Assembly (NCBI RefSeq): GCF_003576645.1
Contig: NC_044925.1
Coordinates: 6,457,588 to 6,521,587 of the forward strand
DNA length: 64,000 nt
Reading direction: 5' to 3'
Origin: Ipomoea triloba
Lineage: Eukaryota > Streptophyta > Magnoliopsida > Solanales > Convolvulaceae
Under the pieces are notes generated by a model. It did not search any database and was not told the origin of the DNA. It was given only the letters and a program-made list of their open reading frames with translations. Below, piece by piece: positions 1 to 11,890 of the stretch. How positions within the stretch are numbered: the first letter of the stretch is position 1; the number at the start of each line of letters is the position of its first letter. The position numbers and the translations under genes were made by a program.

Positions 1-3000
1 ATTTGCTAGATATCATCAAGTGCATATTAGACATGACTTCTCTTCTGACTTGGTCTCTTCTTATTTTGCCAGTAGAAGTCACTGGAAATTGATTCCTCCT
101 CCACAAAATAAATCTTTTTGGTACTTTAAACCTGGATTCATCATTAAAGTTTCAACAATAAATTCATATCATGCATCAACAGATACACCTTAAAAGCTAA
201 TACATACCCAGTCAACTGTTTTTCTTTACAGAAGCACCGGAGGATGTCCCCAGACAGGTAGTTTGCCATGTCACTAACTGAAGGATTGGAACTCGAATCA
301 TCCCACTGCCAATTGCCGTTGAGCCGAATGCAAGCGACAACCGTCTCTCCCAAGCGAGAATCCGGAACTCCAACAACAACGCTGCTAGAAACCCCGGGAT
401 GCTGTGACAGGACAGCTTCCACCTTTTGCACAAGACAAAGATATTGCTTATTAAACAATTCTTGGCAATTAGACAACAATCCAAACAAGTTATTGGCAAT
501 TAGGAGATGCAAGTTGTTCTAACAAGCATACATATGGCTCTGTTTGGTAGAGCTTATTTTAAGCTTCAAATAAGCTATATAAGTTCTGTTTGGTAAAACA
601 TGTGGAGCTTAAAATAATAGCTTATTTTGAAACGCTAATAAGCTCTTGGACTTTTTATTTTTTCCCTCTTTTATCTTTATTAATTTACAAAAATGACACC
701 ATTTGTCCTTCATTAATCAAAATCCTAATATCTTAGTCTTTCTACATTTATCAGCTAATTCAACAATTAACTTTACCAAACACTTTAATTTCAGTAAGTT
801 AGCTTATTAGCTACTAGCTTTTTAGTTTTCATCTTTCAGCTGGGCGTACCAAACAGAGCCATACAGTAATCCAAACAAGTACTTCTCATAAAAACTTTTT
901 TAAATTGTACTTTAAATTTTGCTTCTAAAGCTAGAAGTCCAAGAAAATGTGAAACTATGTACTTTTATCAATTTAAGCTTGACTAGAGGATGATAATGAG
1001 ATAGATTATAGTTCTCTACTAGTACTTACTTCTTCAGGATAAACATTTTCTCCTCCACTTTTGATACGACCCTTAGATCGCCCAATGAGCCAGACATTAC
1101 CGTGGTTATCTATTTGCCCTATGTCACCCGTGTCCAGCCAGTTTTCACCAGCAAGATCGGAAGTTTTGTTAGAAGTTTGACCCCAGTATCCAAGCATGAC
1201 ATGGGAGCCTCGTGTTAGTATCCTCCCAATATGAGATGAATCCTCTGCACAAACTCTTAACTCAACATGTGGAGCCGGCTTTCCAACACAGATGCCCTCT
1301 GGTTGCCGTGCCAAATTGGAGTTTCTAACACCATTTAACTGAAGCTGCTGTCTAACACTTTCTTTTGTCGGATCATAGAGAGTCATGAATGTCAGTGAAG
1401 AGCATGCCTCTGTCATCCCTTCAGATTTTCAAAGTATAGCGGATGTCAGTCAGAAGAGAATCCGAGTCTCAGTAAAGCTAAAACTTCACACAAATCTGTC
1501 ATATGTTGTTTGGATGTTGTTAAAAGTCCACATTGAAAATATAAGAGGGAATCAATGGGTTTATAAGGCCATTGGTCAGACTAATTAATTGATTCGATTC
1601 AATCTTTAGTGTGGTTTGACTCCATGTGTATTATAGCCCAGTTGAGTGACCCTCCATCACTTTTGCAGCCCATAAAACCTGTTGGAGCTTTGACATTATA
1701 CCCTAATCATTAAAAATTTTCCATTCATGGTCCCAAATAACCCCTTTCACAAATATTAGTTCTTTTCCCTTCAGAAATACATAGAAGTAAAAACCCTTTT
1801 GACTGACAAGCAGATAATAGGGCCTAATTCTATGTGTAAAACCACAATTTTCAACTGAAATAATTGTGAAAGCATACCATAGGCAGAGAGAAGTTTAGCT
1901 CTTGGAAAAATTTTAGCTGCATGGGTGATAAGCTCAACCGAAAGGGCCCCACCCCCATTAAGAATCTTCTCCACAGTTTCTGACCCTTCAGGTGCCCCCT
2001 TTCTGCTGTAAAAATTTTTAAAACATCAAATGAAAAATCAGACAATGACATAGTGAAGGTACTAAGATGCCAATATAGGGGGAGATGGAGCTATAAAATG
2101 ACTCAAATGTTAAAGCTCTTGCTGTGTTACAAAATATTTATGAAAGCTACCAATTTGAACAACAGAAAACCTAAAATATATAACACTAAACCATCCGAGT
2201 TATATAAAGGAGAAGCTAAGAAACTGAACATGTTAAGTGTTAACAGCAAACAAATAGTTTCTAGTCATTAGTTCTCCTTAGCTTCATCATTCAGTTCTCC
2301 TAGGGAAAGACTCCAAGACAACATCCTGACATAAATGCAAATAGGGATGTCAATCGTGCCAGCCCGTTCAGTTTCAAGCTAGCCCTATCGGACTTATCAG
2401 TTCGGGCTAACCGGTTTTTCTTTTGTCGGGTTCAAAGTTCTTGGTCCTAACCCTAAAACCTCGAGCTGTTGAGCTTATCGGGCAAGCTCGACTAAAACTT
2501 TTGACATTTTCAAATTACCATTCTAAACTTTCAATTGTAATAAACTAGCGCATTTACAATAATAAATATAAACTTATACGTCATCCAATCAATCTAAACC
2601 TCTATTTCCATATTCCAACTTAAAATAATTAATATACTTACACTATAATATAATATTTATAGTAAGTTTTTTTATTTTTCATTATTTATTTTCATAAAAA
2701 TATTTTATTTTGTAATAAATTTATTAAAATTTTATTTAAAAAATTAATAAAAAATACTAAAGATGAGCAAGCTTACATATAAACTGCCGTATATTTTGTT
2801 CTACATCACTTTTTTAACAAAGAATAGCTTTAAGTAGCTTGGGCTATCGGGCTAGCCCGTTCAGGCCACCAGGCTTATCGGTTTTAGGTTTATCGGGCTG
2901 ATTTTTTATCGAGCTAAAATATTTCAGCCATAACCGTAAAATTTTTCAGCCTTATCGGGCCAGCCCATCGGTTTCAGACGAAGATTGAGATCCCTATATG

Positions 3001-5573
3001 CAAATAGAATTTTACCACCATATACTTCATATCTTTTTCCTCAAATATAAAATTAAGCTGATCTTGCATACCTGTAAAATGAAACTAGATCAGCCATCAT
3101 AGCTGGGACAGTAATTAGAGAGGTGACATGATGTTGGTGAATGGATCCAACAGCCAATCCAGCATCAAACTTGGGTATTAAGATGTGGCAACCTCCAGCC
3201 ATTAACACAGCCAAAGCTGATGATATTCCACCAATGTGGCAAAGCGGAGCCGTGTGTAAATACACCTGTAAGTATTCCAACAGCTAATTAATTTGAAATT
3301 ATCGCGGGATGCATTATCTGTGATTCAACACACATCTTATCCGTTTATAGAGCTCATACATCATCCTCTCCATAGCCAACAATTGCGATTTTTGCAAGGG
3401 ACTGTACTAACAGAGCAGAGTGGCTTAAAGTAACTCCCTTAGGCCTGCCAGTGGTTCCTATTGTCATTTGGAAAGAGCATAAGAGATTAAATAAGGAAGT
3501 AGGCTTGTAGAACACTTGGAAAAAGAGATATTAAAACATGAGGCATACCTGAGGTAAAGCATATTATAGCAGCTCCCTCTGGCGCCCAAAGGTAATTAGT
3601 TGCTAGAGATTTTTCAAAATGTTTCGTAAGCTTTTCGGTAGTCAAGCCTAGAAAGTATCAAGAATTACATTAACTCTAAGACAGAAGGACAAATATGAGT
3701 TAATGCCAGGTGGGGTCTTCCGAATATAGTGGCACCGCCACGTTTAGTCCTAAACTTTTAATTTAACAGGTCCTTTAACTTTCAAATTTAACCAGCCGTG
3801 GTCCTTTTGTTAGTTTAAGTAAGGGCAAAGTTAGGAATAGGGCTGGTTAAAATTTTGAAAATTGAAGGACAATAGGTGGTTAATTTGAAAGTTGAAGGAC
3901 CACGGGTGATTAAATTAAAAGTTCAGGACTAAACATGGGGGTGTCACTATACTCAGAGGACCCCGGCTAGTATTATCTCTTAAAATTTCAAACTCAGCCA
4001 AGGAAGCACCAATTTATACCAGTCCAAGTGCTTTTCACTCCAAAAGGAACATCCATTGAGACATGCCATCTCAGAGAAGGTATAGAATCTGCATGGAACT
4101 TGGAATGCCAGAAATTAAACATTGAGTCTGTGACCAATAATGTAGGTCTTGCCACCTCCACTGCCTCCATTGCTTCTTCCAAGCTCTACAAGCTGAGATA
4201 AATTACTATGACCGTATGCACTCCAAGAAACAATCCATTTACTTACATAACATAAATGGCACATAGTTATACGCCAATGCCTAAAGGCTAAAAGTTAGAC
4301 AAAAATATAGGCAGAAAATGGCCAGTTTGAGGTTTTTGGGTGGTCAAAACAGATTGAAGAAAAAAGTGAGCAAATTTTCAACCCACCAAAATTAACCATG
4401 GGTTATTTCAGGCAGGTCAAAAACAGGGTAAAGTACAAGTTATTTGGGCAGCCAACCCACTATAAAATTTTAAGCACTTATATTAACCTAGATATTTATC
4501 AAAATTAAGATTCAAACATCATAAACAAATAGTAATATACATTATTTTGAATAAAAAGGCTAATGCTGAATGAGTTAAAGTTCACATAATCTAATACTAA
4601 CCCACTTTCAACCTTTTTTTTACAACTCTAATTCTCTAAATGTGGGTTAAAAATTCAACCAAGGTTGTAATCATTGGGCGATGAATGGACACCTAGGCGG
4701 GGGCCTAGGTTTATAAAAAAAATAATTTTTTTTTGCCTATTATTTATTTTAGGCCGACTAAAAGGCGCCTAGGCCCAAAATCCCCGTCTAGGCCGATTTT
4801 TACAACAATAAATTCAACCCGCCTAAATTGACCCATAGTATAAACTATAAAGTGAGCAGGTTGATCACATTAACATGTAAACCACTTGCAATCTCGCATT
4901 AACAGGTGAACATATAATTTTCTGGAATAATCCGCATCAATTTTCAGACAATGTCATGTACATACAAATATATACACTAATTAGAATAAACTAGTTTAGT
5001 GCTAGACTGCTTACCCAACGATAATTGAGTGGAGCAGTTATTCCTCCTGCATATGCAACAGCAAGTAACCACTCCAAATACAAATCGCTGTTACAAAAGC
5101 AATGTGCAACAGATTTTTAATTCATCAATGTACATCCAATTGTTTTGCTATTGCTCCTACTTGAATTGTTTTAAAGTCTCACATTGATAAAAATAAGAGA
5201 GAATATAAGGCCACAAGTTAAACTAGTTAAAATGTTGGATTCAATCTTTTTAGCTTAGTTTGGTCTCCAATTTCGAGTGGTCAACAGGTTAAATTCAAAA
5301 TGAACTGGTGTATAATTTTTTGGCATAGTAGTAACACTAACGACTCAAGTTTCCACGAGATGAAGAGAAGAACCTGTTGAGAGCACAAATGGCGACCACG
5401 TCACCGGGCTTCAGGCCAAGCTGAAGAAGCCCACGCGCCAGGCTCAAAACTCCCTCAACAAGCTGTGCGCCGGTCTTCCTTCTGTCTCCGGCCACTGTAA
5501 CCGTCGAGCACCGGCGAACCGTCGAGACGCGGCTCAAGCACTGGCAGATGTGGGCCTTTGAGTAATTTGCCAT
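1..5573 (-). CDS. AAE14: o-succinylbenzoate-CoA ligase (AAE14/MenE type), 3' end cut by window
   Basis: Ligates CoA to o-succinylbenzoate in phylloquinone (vitamin K1) synthesis; plant AAE14 acts in plastids and peroxisomes. Exons by GT-AG junctions with matching phases: 5374-5573, 5015-5087, 4020-4185, 3549-3647, 3360-3457, 3072-3265, 1878-2005, 1030-1418, 208-422, 1-131. The ATG at 5571-5573 opens MANYSKAHICQCLSR, as in Arabidopsis AAE14. About 564 codons are visible against roughly 560 in the family, so the stop must lie just outside base 1. ANL-superfamily motifs are all present: ICFTSG/TTGRPKG (P-loop, split by intron 4), HIGGISSA, SAYGMTEACSS, WLDTGDIG and GRSKGRIKSGGENVYPEE; the C-terminal STGKIRRD lysine is in the last exon. 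No frameshift or internal stop was seen. Several introns hold MITEs (entries at 535, 2343 and 3702). Family and orthology are confident; exact exon edges come from consensus sites only. Confidence 0.93.
535..861. mobile_element. hAT-like MITE in AAE14 intron 9
   Basis: Terminal inverted repeats TGGCTCTGTTTGGTA (left) and TACCAAACAGAGCCA (right) bound an AT-rich interior containing several AGCTTATTTT-like stretches. No coding capacity. The TIR style (GGCNCTGTTTGGTA) is shared with the element at 42645-42934. The flanks do not give an exact target duplication, so the superfamily is inferred from the TIR only. Confidence 0.7.
2343..2997. mobile_element. hAT-type non-autonomous element with 8-bp TSD in AAE14 intron 6
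   Basis: The element begins AGGGATGTCAAT and ends ATTGAGATCCCTAT. It is flanked by ATGCAAAT at 2335-2342 and again at 2998-3005, an 8-bp target duplication as expected for hAT. The interior repeats short GGGCTAGCCCGTTCAG- and TATCGGGCT-like words on both strands around an AT-rich core and encodes nothing recognisable. Confidence 0.78.
3702..3974. mobile_element. Foldback MITE in AAE14 intron 3
   Basis: The two halves are imperfect reverse complements: the left end has GTGGGGTCTTCCGAATATAG and the right end carries CTATACTCAGAGGACCCC. The interior repeats motifs such as GAAGGACCACGG and TTTAGTCCTAAAC on opposite strands. No ORF of interest. No exact target duplication was found. Confidence 0.6.
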
Positions 5574-5890
5574 TTCTCTGGAGGAAAAAAGGCGGGAATT
5601 GCACACCCTCCTTCCAAAAGCAATAAATCAACAGATGATTGTGCAATGCATGCACAGTTTGAGGATGCAGAATGAAAGATAGTTTGAAAGGCTGGTTTGA
5701 ACTCTTACAGATATTTCCTTATCTTCTTGGATACGGATTGCGTTACAGCAAGAAGTTGGACGAATTGGAACGTTGGCCCAATACAACACCTATGACTCTG
5801 TGAGGGTGAGGCTATGAACTGTTTAGCCCAATCTATTCCAATTGCAAATTACATCAAATTATGTATCACTAAAAAAAAAAAATGCTGCAA
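5574..5890 (-). promoter_or_regulatory. Putative AAE14 5' UTR and proximal promoter region
   Basis: Non-coding stretch immediately upstream of the AAE14 ATG. I see no convincing TATA box or known element; a palindromic MITE begins at its upstream edge (5891). Called only from position. Confidence 0.35.
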
Positions 5891-6149
5891 ATTATTATGT
5901 GGACCATGGTCCACATAGCTGTGTGGACCATGAACATAAGGTATATTATTTTTGTACTGAAAGTATATTATTTTTGTACTAAAGGTACATTATTTTATAG
6001 TACTATAACATAATGTACCTTCAGTACAAAAATAATGTACCCTAAAATAATGTACTTTATGTACAGAAATAATGTACTTATAGTATATTAAAAATGTATT
6101 TTTTATTTATGGTCCACACAGCTGTGTGGACCATGGTCCATGCAATAAT
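5891..6149. mobile_element. Palindromic MITE with GGACCATGGTCC termini
   Basis: Terminal inverted repeats of about 40 bp: both ends carry GGACCATGGTCCAC followed by AGCTGTGTGGACCAT. The core consists of repeated GTACATTATTTT-like words on both strands. The core palindrome GGACCATGGTCC recurs near 60762, and a related GGACCAGGGTCCAC is at 24234 and 30811, so the end sequence is shared by several repeats in the window. Confidence 0.65.
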
Positions 6150-7019
6150 GATTGAAAAAATGCACCACAGACTATTATGTATCACTAAAAAATGCACCAC
6201 ACATTAACACGTAATGCACTCCATTAATGGGTCTATTGAACCCGTCAACGGGTTTGACGCTCCCGTTGAGTGATGCAATACTAAGTGCACTACAAACCAA
6301 GTGCACCACGTATCACTAAAAATGCACCACAGAGCACTTATAAATACATCACACACTAACACGTAACGCACTGCCGAATATACATGGTGCGAGAAATTAA
6401 GAATTAACTCATCTATCTATATACATATAATAATAGAAGTGATTGTCAAAATTTTCCCGCCCAAACTGCAGAGCATTTTAGTAATAACATAATGAATATA
6501 ATTAAATTAAATTAATTCTAAATTCTTAATCGGATAATAACATGAGTGATTATTATTAATAAAGGTAAATTGCAATGATTTAATAAAGGCAAATTGCATA
6601 CAATAAAAGAGAAATTGCATACTAACATACATTATAATAAAAAAATAAAAAATAAAAAGCAATAATTCTTAATCGTTGAAAAAGGTAAATTCATTTAAAA
6701 TAATAACAGGAGTGATTTGGCAATAATTATTAATTGTTGAAAAACGGTAATTGATTTAAATTAATAATAGGAGTGATTATTATTAATAAAGGCAAATTAC
6801 AAATTCTTAACGGATTTTGGTCACCAAACTTGATCGGCCCAATGGGCTCTGAGTTGGAACGGTTATGGATTGGGTAATCCACACACAAAGTCTTCTTTGC
6901 ATATCTCATAAACATAAGCGATTAGGATTTCCATAGTTTCATCAACTAAGCCATCTTGGTTGAAAATTGGTAGAACTACCCACCTTTGGCATACTTGCAC
7001 TTGGGTATTATTTGTAGGA
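6150..7019. other. AT-rich intergenic stretch with a Helitron-5'-end-like sequence
   Basis: No gene seen. 6170-6360 repeats the word TGCACCAC several times. At 6412 the sequence TCTATCTATATACATATAA is followed by TTTTCCCGCCCAAACTGCAG, which resembles the 5' end of the large Helitron at 24150 (TCTTCTATAATAAA...CTTCCCGCCCAG). No matching 3' hairpin and CTRR end was found downstream, so any Helitron here is truncated. 6540-6790 holds repeats of GGAGTGATTATTATTAATAAA-like phrases. Confidence 0.4.
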
Positions 7020-9109
7020 TAGGCTATAGTTCAAGCTAATGCATATAAAATGTTAGCCTACTTATTCTCCTTTCGTGGTGTATGTTCAATTGTAGTGTTG
7101 CCTACTCATTGCATGAGTATCTTTACATAGTTATTATATGAGACTAACTCTATCTTCTTTACTTCATAAAGACCAGTATATGGTTGAGAACCATCTTTGA
7201 ATCTCCATACACATTAACCCTCAATTGCTTCATATTAACCGATATTTCAAGCCCAAGTATCATTGCTTGATATTTTGCAATATTGTTTGAACATTGCTCC
7301 ATCAAAGTGAAGGAATATGGTAACATATCTTTTTTCTAAAGTAACAAAGACAACTCCAGCTCCTACGCTCTCTCTAGTGCAGCTCTATCAAAATACATCT
7401 TCCACTGGGGTAAGACTCCAATGACAAGTATGTCCTCATCAGGCAAATCATCCGATAACTCTTATTCAGCAAGTATTGGGTGGTCTACTAAGAAATCAAC
7501 TAAAAGTTGCCCCTGACAAACTTTTATGGCACATAAACAACCTCGAATTGTTAACACAACAAGTACCAACTTGCGAGGCAATCAAAGAGAAACCTTTGTC
7601 ATGAGATATTTCACCAAATTTGCTCTAGAAACGAGCTGGATAGTATGAGTTTAAAAGTAGTGCTTGATTTTTTAATTGCAAATACGAGTACCAAGCACAA
7701 CTTCTCAATTAAGAGATATTTCAACTCATTTGGTGTCATCATTCTACTTAAATAGTAAAGAACATTTTCCTTCCCCTTGTCATTTTCTTGTGCAAGTAAG
7801 GCACACACGAAACTTTATTGGGCAAAGATATAAAGGACCAATGGGCGACCAAAAGTCGAAGTAGTAAGCAAGGGCGGCTTCATTAGATATGACTTGCATT
7901 CCTTGAAATAATGCATTTTTGCATTCCTCATCCTATAGGAACAGTATACCTTTCTTCATTAACCGACTAAAAGGTTGACATCTTCCTGCTAGATTTGATA
8001 TGAACCTTCGGATGTAAGCCAACTTCCCTTGTAAGCTTTTAAGTTCATGAAGGTTTCTTTGTTCAATCATTTTCATTATAGTATCCATCTTAGCTTGCTT
8101 GATTTCTATGCCTCTATGTTAAATAGTGAATCCAAGGAATTTTCTAGCAGCAACCCTAAAAGCACATTTCAAGGGGTTCATTTTTAATTGAAACTTTTGC
8201 AAGCGGTCAAAGACTTGCCTTAAATGCATCAAAATATCAGTGCAGAGTTTTGACTTTACCACTAGGTCATCTACATAGCATTCCACCATTTTATAGATCA
8301 TGTCATCAAATGTAGCGCAACATTTTTCAAACCAAAGGGTGTCACTTTGTAATAGTAAATACCTTTTGGCATTCAAAATGCTATCAACTCTTCATCTTCC
8401 GATGCCATGCAAATTTGATTATAATTGGAGAAGCCATCCATGAATGACATAATCTCGTACCTGATCACAACATCTATCATCAACTCTATGATACAAAGTG
8501 GGAAGTCATCTTTCGAGCATGCAACATTAAGATCCTGAAAATCAACGCACACGTGGATTTGCCCATTTTTCTTGTGTACATGAGCAATGTTGGATATCTA
8601 TGTTGGGTACTTAACTTTGCGAATACATCCAGTATCTATAAGTTTATTAACTTCTACTTCAATCATGGGAATGAGTTTTAGGCAAAAGCACCATTGCTCT
8701 AGATAATCACTTTCGGGTCTAAATCGTATGTCCATGGAAAGACATCAATATATTTCTTCAACAATGCAACATAGGTTTCTTCATCTTCATCATAATTAAA
8801 GAAGTGCATTGAAAAAGATAGGTCGAGGATTCTCAGGAGTTCATAGACCGATCTCCTTCAACTTGTGGACTATGGCTCGTACCCCCTCATTTAATTCTTG
8901 GACCGCTTCTTCTTCATCTTCTCCCTCAGCGGGAACTTCATCGCACAAAGTAATTTGAAATAAAGATGCAACTTCTTCTTGATGCCATGTTTCCTCATCT
9001 TAGACGGCTCGGTTTGTCACATAACATGAACCCATGTTTTCTTCATTTTCTTCTTCGTGAAGATAGGTCTTTAGCTAGACCCTCAAGACTTCGTGACATG
9101 AAACATAAA
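7020..9109 (-). pseudogene. Decayed Ty3/gypsy retrotransposon pol (RT-RNase H)
   Basis: Minus-strand translation gives broken gypsy pol pieces: RNase H-like SNNIAKYQAMILGLEI near 7240-7300, LYYLSRMMTPNELKYLLIEK near 7700 (the RT/RNase H hybrid motif), the reverse transcriptase core ECYVDDLVVKSK near 8260 (the YVDD polymerase motif) and VDFQDLN near 8530. Stops and frameshifts separate the pieces and no LTRs are apparent. The Pack-MULE at 9110 interrupts the element, which seems to resume at 10694. This is a dead remnant. Confidence 0.78.
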
Positions 9110-9399
9110 TGAATAAGGGCCAAATTGGCCATTGAACAAAATGTGAAAGTGCAATCAGGCCATCGAACAAAAAAAAAGTGCAATTACACCCTTCAACAAG
9201 CTAAATGTGTGCGATTTCACCTAGTAGCCAGTATCCTCCCCTCTCTTCCGGTTACTCTGCTGACTTGGAAGCTAAGTAGGTTTTTTTTTCATACACCTTG
9301 TCTTTCAGCATCGCTCTTCTCCTCTTAGCCATGGCAGCTTCCTCCTCCCTTTCCCTCTCCTAACCCCTCAAACTCTATCCGCCCAAACCCTAATGTAAA

Positions 9400-9540
9400 T
9401 TCTCATAATTGCCTATCCTCTACCGCCGCATCCCACCACCACCTCTGCAAGCACTCCCCATCCGCCACCCTCGCCTTCAACATGTATCGAGTCGTCCGTT
9501 GAGTTGCCTGCAAGAATTGAATTGCATCTGTAAATCCTTT
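9400..9540 (+). pseudogene. Captured fragment, probably of an At5g19025-like (L34e-superfamily) gene, 5' part
   Basis: One frame reads NSHNCLSSTAASHHHLCKHS then PSATLAF, a Cys/His-rich run that I recall from the N-terminal half of plant At5g19025-like proteins (annotated as ribosomal protein L34e superfamily, a loose label). The frame closes with stops, so nothing is translated intact. Identification is from memory and only moderate; the 3' part of the same family appears at 9940-10232. Confidence 0.45.
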
Positions 9541-9825
9541 TTTACAGTATCAATTTTAGAGATAGAAAGGGAAGGAAAAGGACAAGGTTATTTTTTTTCT
9601 CTCTCTAACCATATAATACAGTACATACATAGTGTATGTGTGTATATGAAATTATATATTCCTCTCTCTATATTTTAGATGTTCGTAGCTATACAGGACA
9701 ACTGATGAATGGTGTTGTAAGTTTTTCTTCTTTTCCGCATCTGCTTCTGCTATCTTTTTATCTTCTTAAGTAGAAAGCAATGTTACTGTTGCATAGTTTT
9801 AGCTCCTACTGGGGTTCTAGAGAGA

Positions 9826-9935
9826 ATGGGGTCGTCGTCGACTTGACGGAGTAGTAGCCGAGGGTTTCATATGAAGTTTAAGATCTTGTTGATCGGAGAT
9901 TTGGGAGTAAGAAAAAGTTCTAATGTCGTTGACGA
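9826..9935 (+). pseudogene. Captured Rab GTPase (RABC-like) P-loop fragment
   Basis: Starts MGSSST then a stop, and continues in another frame as FKILLIGDLGVRKSS. This is the first beta strand and P-loop of a Rab GTPase, whose normal form is LLIGDSGVGKSS; here the S and the second G are changed to L and R, destroying the nucleotide-binding loop. The MGSSS leader resembles plant RABC1/RAB18. Only about 35 codons of the gene are present. Confidence 0.7.
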
Positions 9936-9939
9936 TATG

Positions 9940-10232
9940 ACCTTACCCCTACCATTCCTGATCCCCTCCTATTTCTCCTACATCTTCCATTCCCTCTCCC
10001 TCCTGGCCCCTTCCTTCTCATTCGTCGGGCAGCTCTCCCACCTTCGCTCCGTTGACTGCTAAATCCAATACATCCTATTCAGTTTCTTCTTCATCGTCTT
10101 CCTCACAGCTGTGATTGTCTTCAAGATCTGCTGCGGCAACCGATCTTAGAAATGTGAGAAATCTGGGTGCAAAGGGTTGCGGAAAGCCATGGAATTTGAC
10201 TTGCAGGTTCAGGATGAGGAATGCTTGAAAGT
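9940..10232 (+). pseudogene. Captured At5g19025-like gene fragment, 3' part
   Basis: Reads PFLIPSYFSYIFHSLSLLAP (membrane-like), a stop, then FKICCGNRS, a stop, and KCEKSGCKGLRKAMEFDLQV. The last segment (CxxxGCKGLRKAxEFDxQ) is the conserved C-terminal motif of this plant-specific family. At least two in-frame stops make it non-functional. With 9400-9540 it suggests that a single captured gene is split by, or joined to, the Rab piece. Confidence 0.6.
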
Positions 10233-10268
10233 AGGATAAATTTTTAATAGGTTAATGAATTACTGAAG

Positions 10269-10270
<2 letters not shown>

Positions 10271-10333
<63 letters not shown>
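10271..10333. repeat. (TA)n microsatellite inside the Pack-MULE
   Basis: About 31 uninterrupted TA units followed by TGTATGTATG. Likely polymorphic in length. Confidence 0.95.
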
Positions 10334-10343
<10 letters not shown>

Positions 10344-10693
10344 GATGATAGAAATTATGTACATACATATATAGCTAGCCTTCCTTTAATTTTTCAAAAG
10401 ATCGAAATGGTTTTCATCTGTGGGTTTTCGGCTTCTTTTGTTTGTTTAATTTGCGCGCCGTAGGAACTAGGAAAAAAGAAGAAATAAAAAATAAAAAATA
10501 AAAAATAAAAAGAAAAGTCAACTCAGCCTCCACATCAACAAGTAACCAGAAAAAAGGGAAGTATACCGGCTACTAGGTAAAATCGCACACATTAGGTTGT
10601 TGAATGGTGTAATTGCACTTTTTTTGTTCGATGACCTGATTGCACTTTCACGTTTCGTTCAATGACCAATTTGGCCCTTATTCAAAACATAAA

Positions 10694-11617
10694 TATATGT
10701 TTCTCATCTCATACAAGAAGTAACCACACTTCTAAGACATTTCAAATATTCCACTTCGACAAGAGGATTTACATTGTCTTTTGAAACCTCGACTCTAAGC
10801 CAATCATGTAAAGATTTCTTTTTAGTAGTTTAGGATTCCACATTAGTGCTAACCCATGTAGGTAATCAACATGACCTAACATCATTAGCCATAACATAAA
10901 TTAAATAGTGCGCACACTATCATGTATGATGATAAGCATATATAGATATGGATTTTCTTTTTTAAAAAAATCATATTTTACATAAAAATATATATGAAAG
11001 AGTCTCTATATTGATTAATAATAAGTACATGTGCATAGTGGTTTGTGAGCTTGTAAGCTATGGAGTTCCTATGAGAAAAAGTGTACATATGGCATGGAGT
11101 TGAACGACAGAAGTTGCATCCTTTGTCTTTCCCCGCGCGAGTATGGATTCTAAAATTTGAGAAGTGTCCCAATTTGAGCAAAAAGAGATTATTTTTTTAA
11201 CACATTAATATTAAACAACTAAAATTATACATGTTTTTGGGATAGAATTAAGATATTACTTTGTTGATAATTGTATCTTCATGTGTGAGTAGAACTAAAA
11301 ATTTTCTCCAAAGTACATAGTCCATGTGTGATTTGGGTTAATAAAGGATCACAAAGAGATAAACTGTCAAATTATACCATAAATCATGATCTACCTTGCA
11401 TTGTAGACTCTAATCCAAAATATTCTTCAGATTATATACATGTAGTTAACATATTTTTTATTTGTAGCTAACAATTTATGTGTCTATAAATAAATTGAAG
11501 GCATATAACATTGACAGCATATTATGTATGTCCAGACGTCCAGTTAATATATATTTTATACATACAGTTAATAGTTTATGTCGTTGTAATTACTATTTTA
11601 TGTCTCTATAGTTAACA
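10694..11617. other. Gypsy remnant tail and AT-rich spacer up to the Helitron
   Basis: 10694-10890 looks like continuation of the interrupted gypsy sequence (same low-complexity coding style, minus strand), but no domain can be named. 10890-11617 is AT-rich with no gene. The last bases, GTTAACA at 11611-11617, form the left half of the Helitron target site. Confidence 0.4.
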
Positions 11618-11645
11618 CTAGTAGTATACCCGTGCGATGCACGGA
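11618..11645 (-). other. Helitron 3' terminus: hairpin plus CTAG
   Basis: Minus-strand reading CCGTGCATCGCACGG forms a 6-bp stem with a 3-nt loop; eleven-odd bases later comes CTAG followed by T. This is the family-typical termination signal for rolling-circle transposition. Confidence 0.88.
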
Positions 11646-11890
11646 CGGAAAGTATATACTGTTATGTGATTTTATTATGTCATTTACGTTGATATAATAC
11701 ATAGAACTTACTTTATTTGATTTTATGATGTAGTTTACCTTGATATAATACATAGATCTTAGTTTATTAAATGTTGTAACTAATCTAACCCTTATTTCTG
11801 TTTTGGTGTGTAGACTCTGAACAGCTAATTTTAAAACAACATTATAAAATCATGGTACACAAAATTCGTAGTACATAAATAGGCAAAAAG

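Larger units (their letters stand above)
9110..10684. mobile_element. Pack-MULE (Mutator-like element carrying gene fragments)
   Basis: Bounded by TGAATAAGGGCC on the left and GGCCCTTATTCA on the right. The two ends stay complementary for about 120 bp (for example TGTGAAAGTGCAATCAGGCC on the left against a matching right arm). AAACATAAA occurs exactly at 9101-9109 and 10685-10693, a perfect 9-bp target duplication typical of Mutator elements. No transposase is encoded. Between the TIRs lie fragments of at least two plant genes (next entries) and a (TA)n tract. It is inserted in the gypsy remnant. Superfamily assignment rests on TIR length plus TSD size and is strong. Confidence 0.9.

Noticed and set aside
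5337..5373. AAE14 exon 1 continuing past 5374 (FFSSSRGNLSR)
   Set aside because: The family continues with a conserved SDLYLEWLLAV, supplied in phase by the exon at 5015-5087 after a GT donor at 5373.
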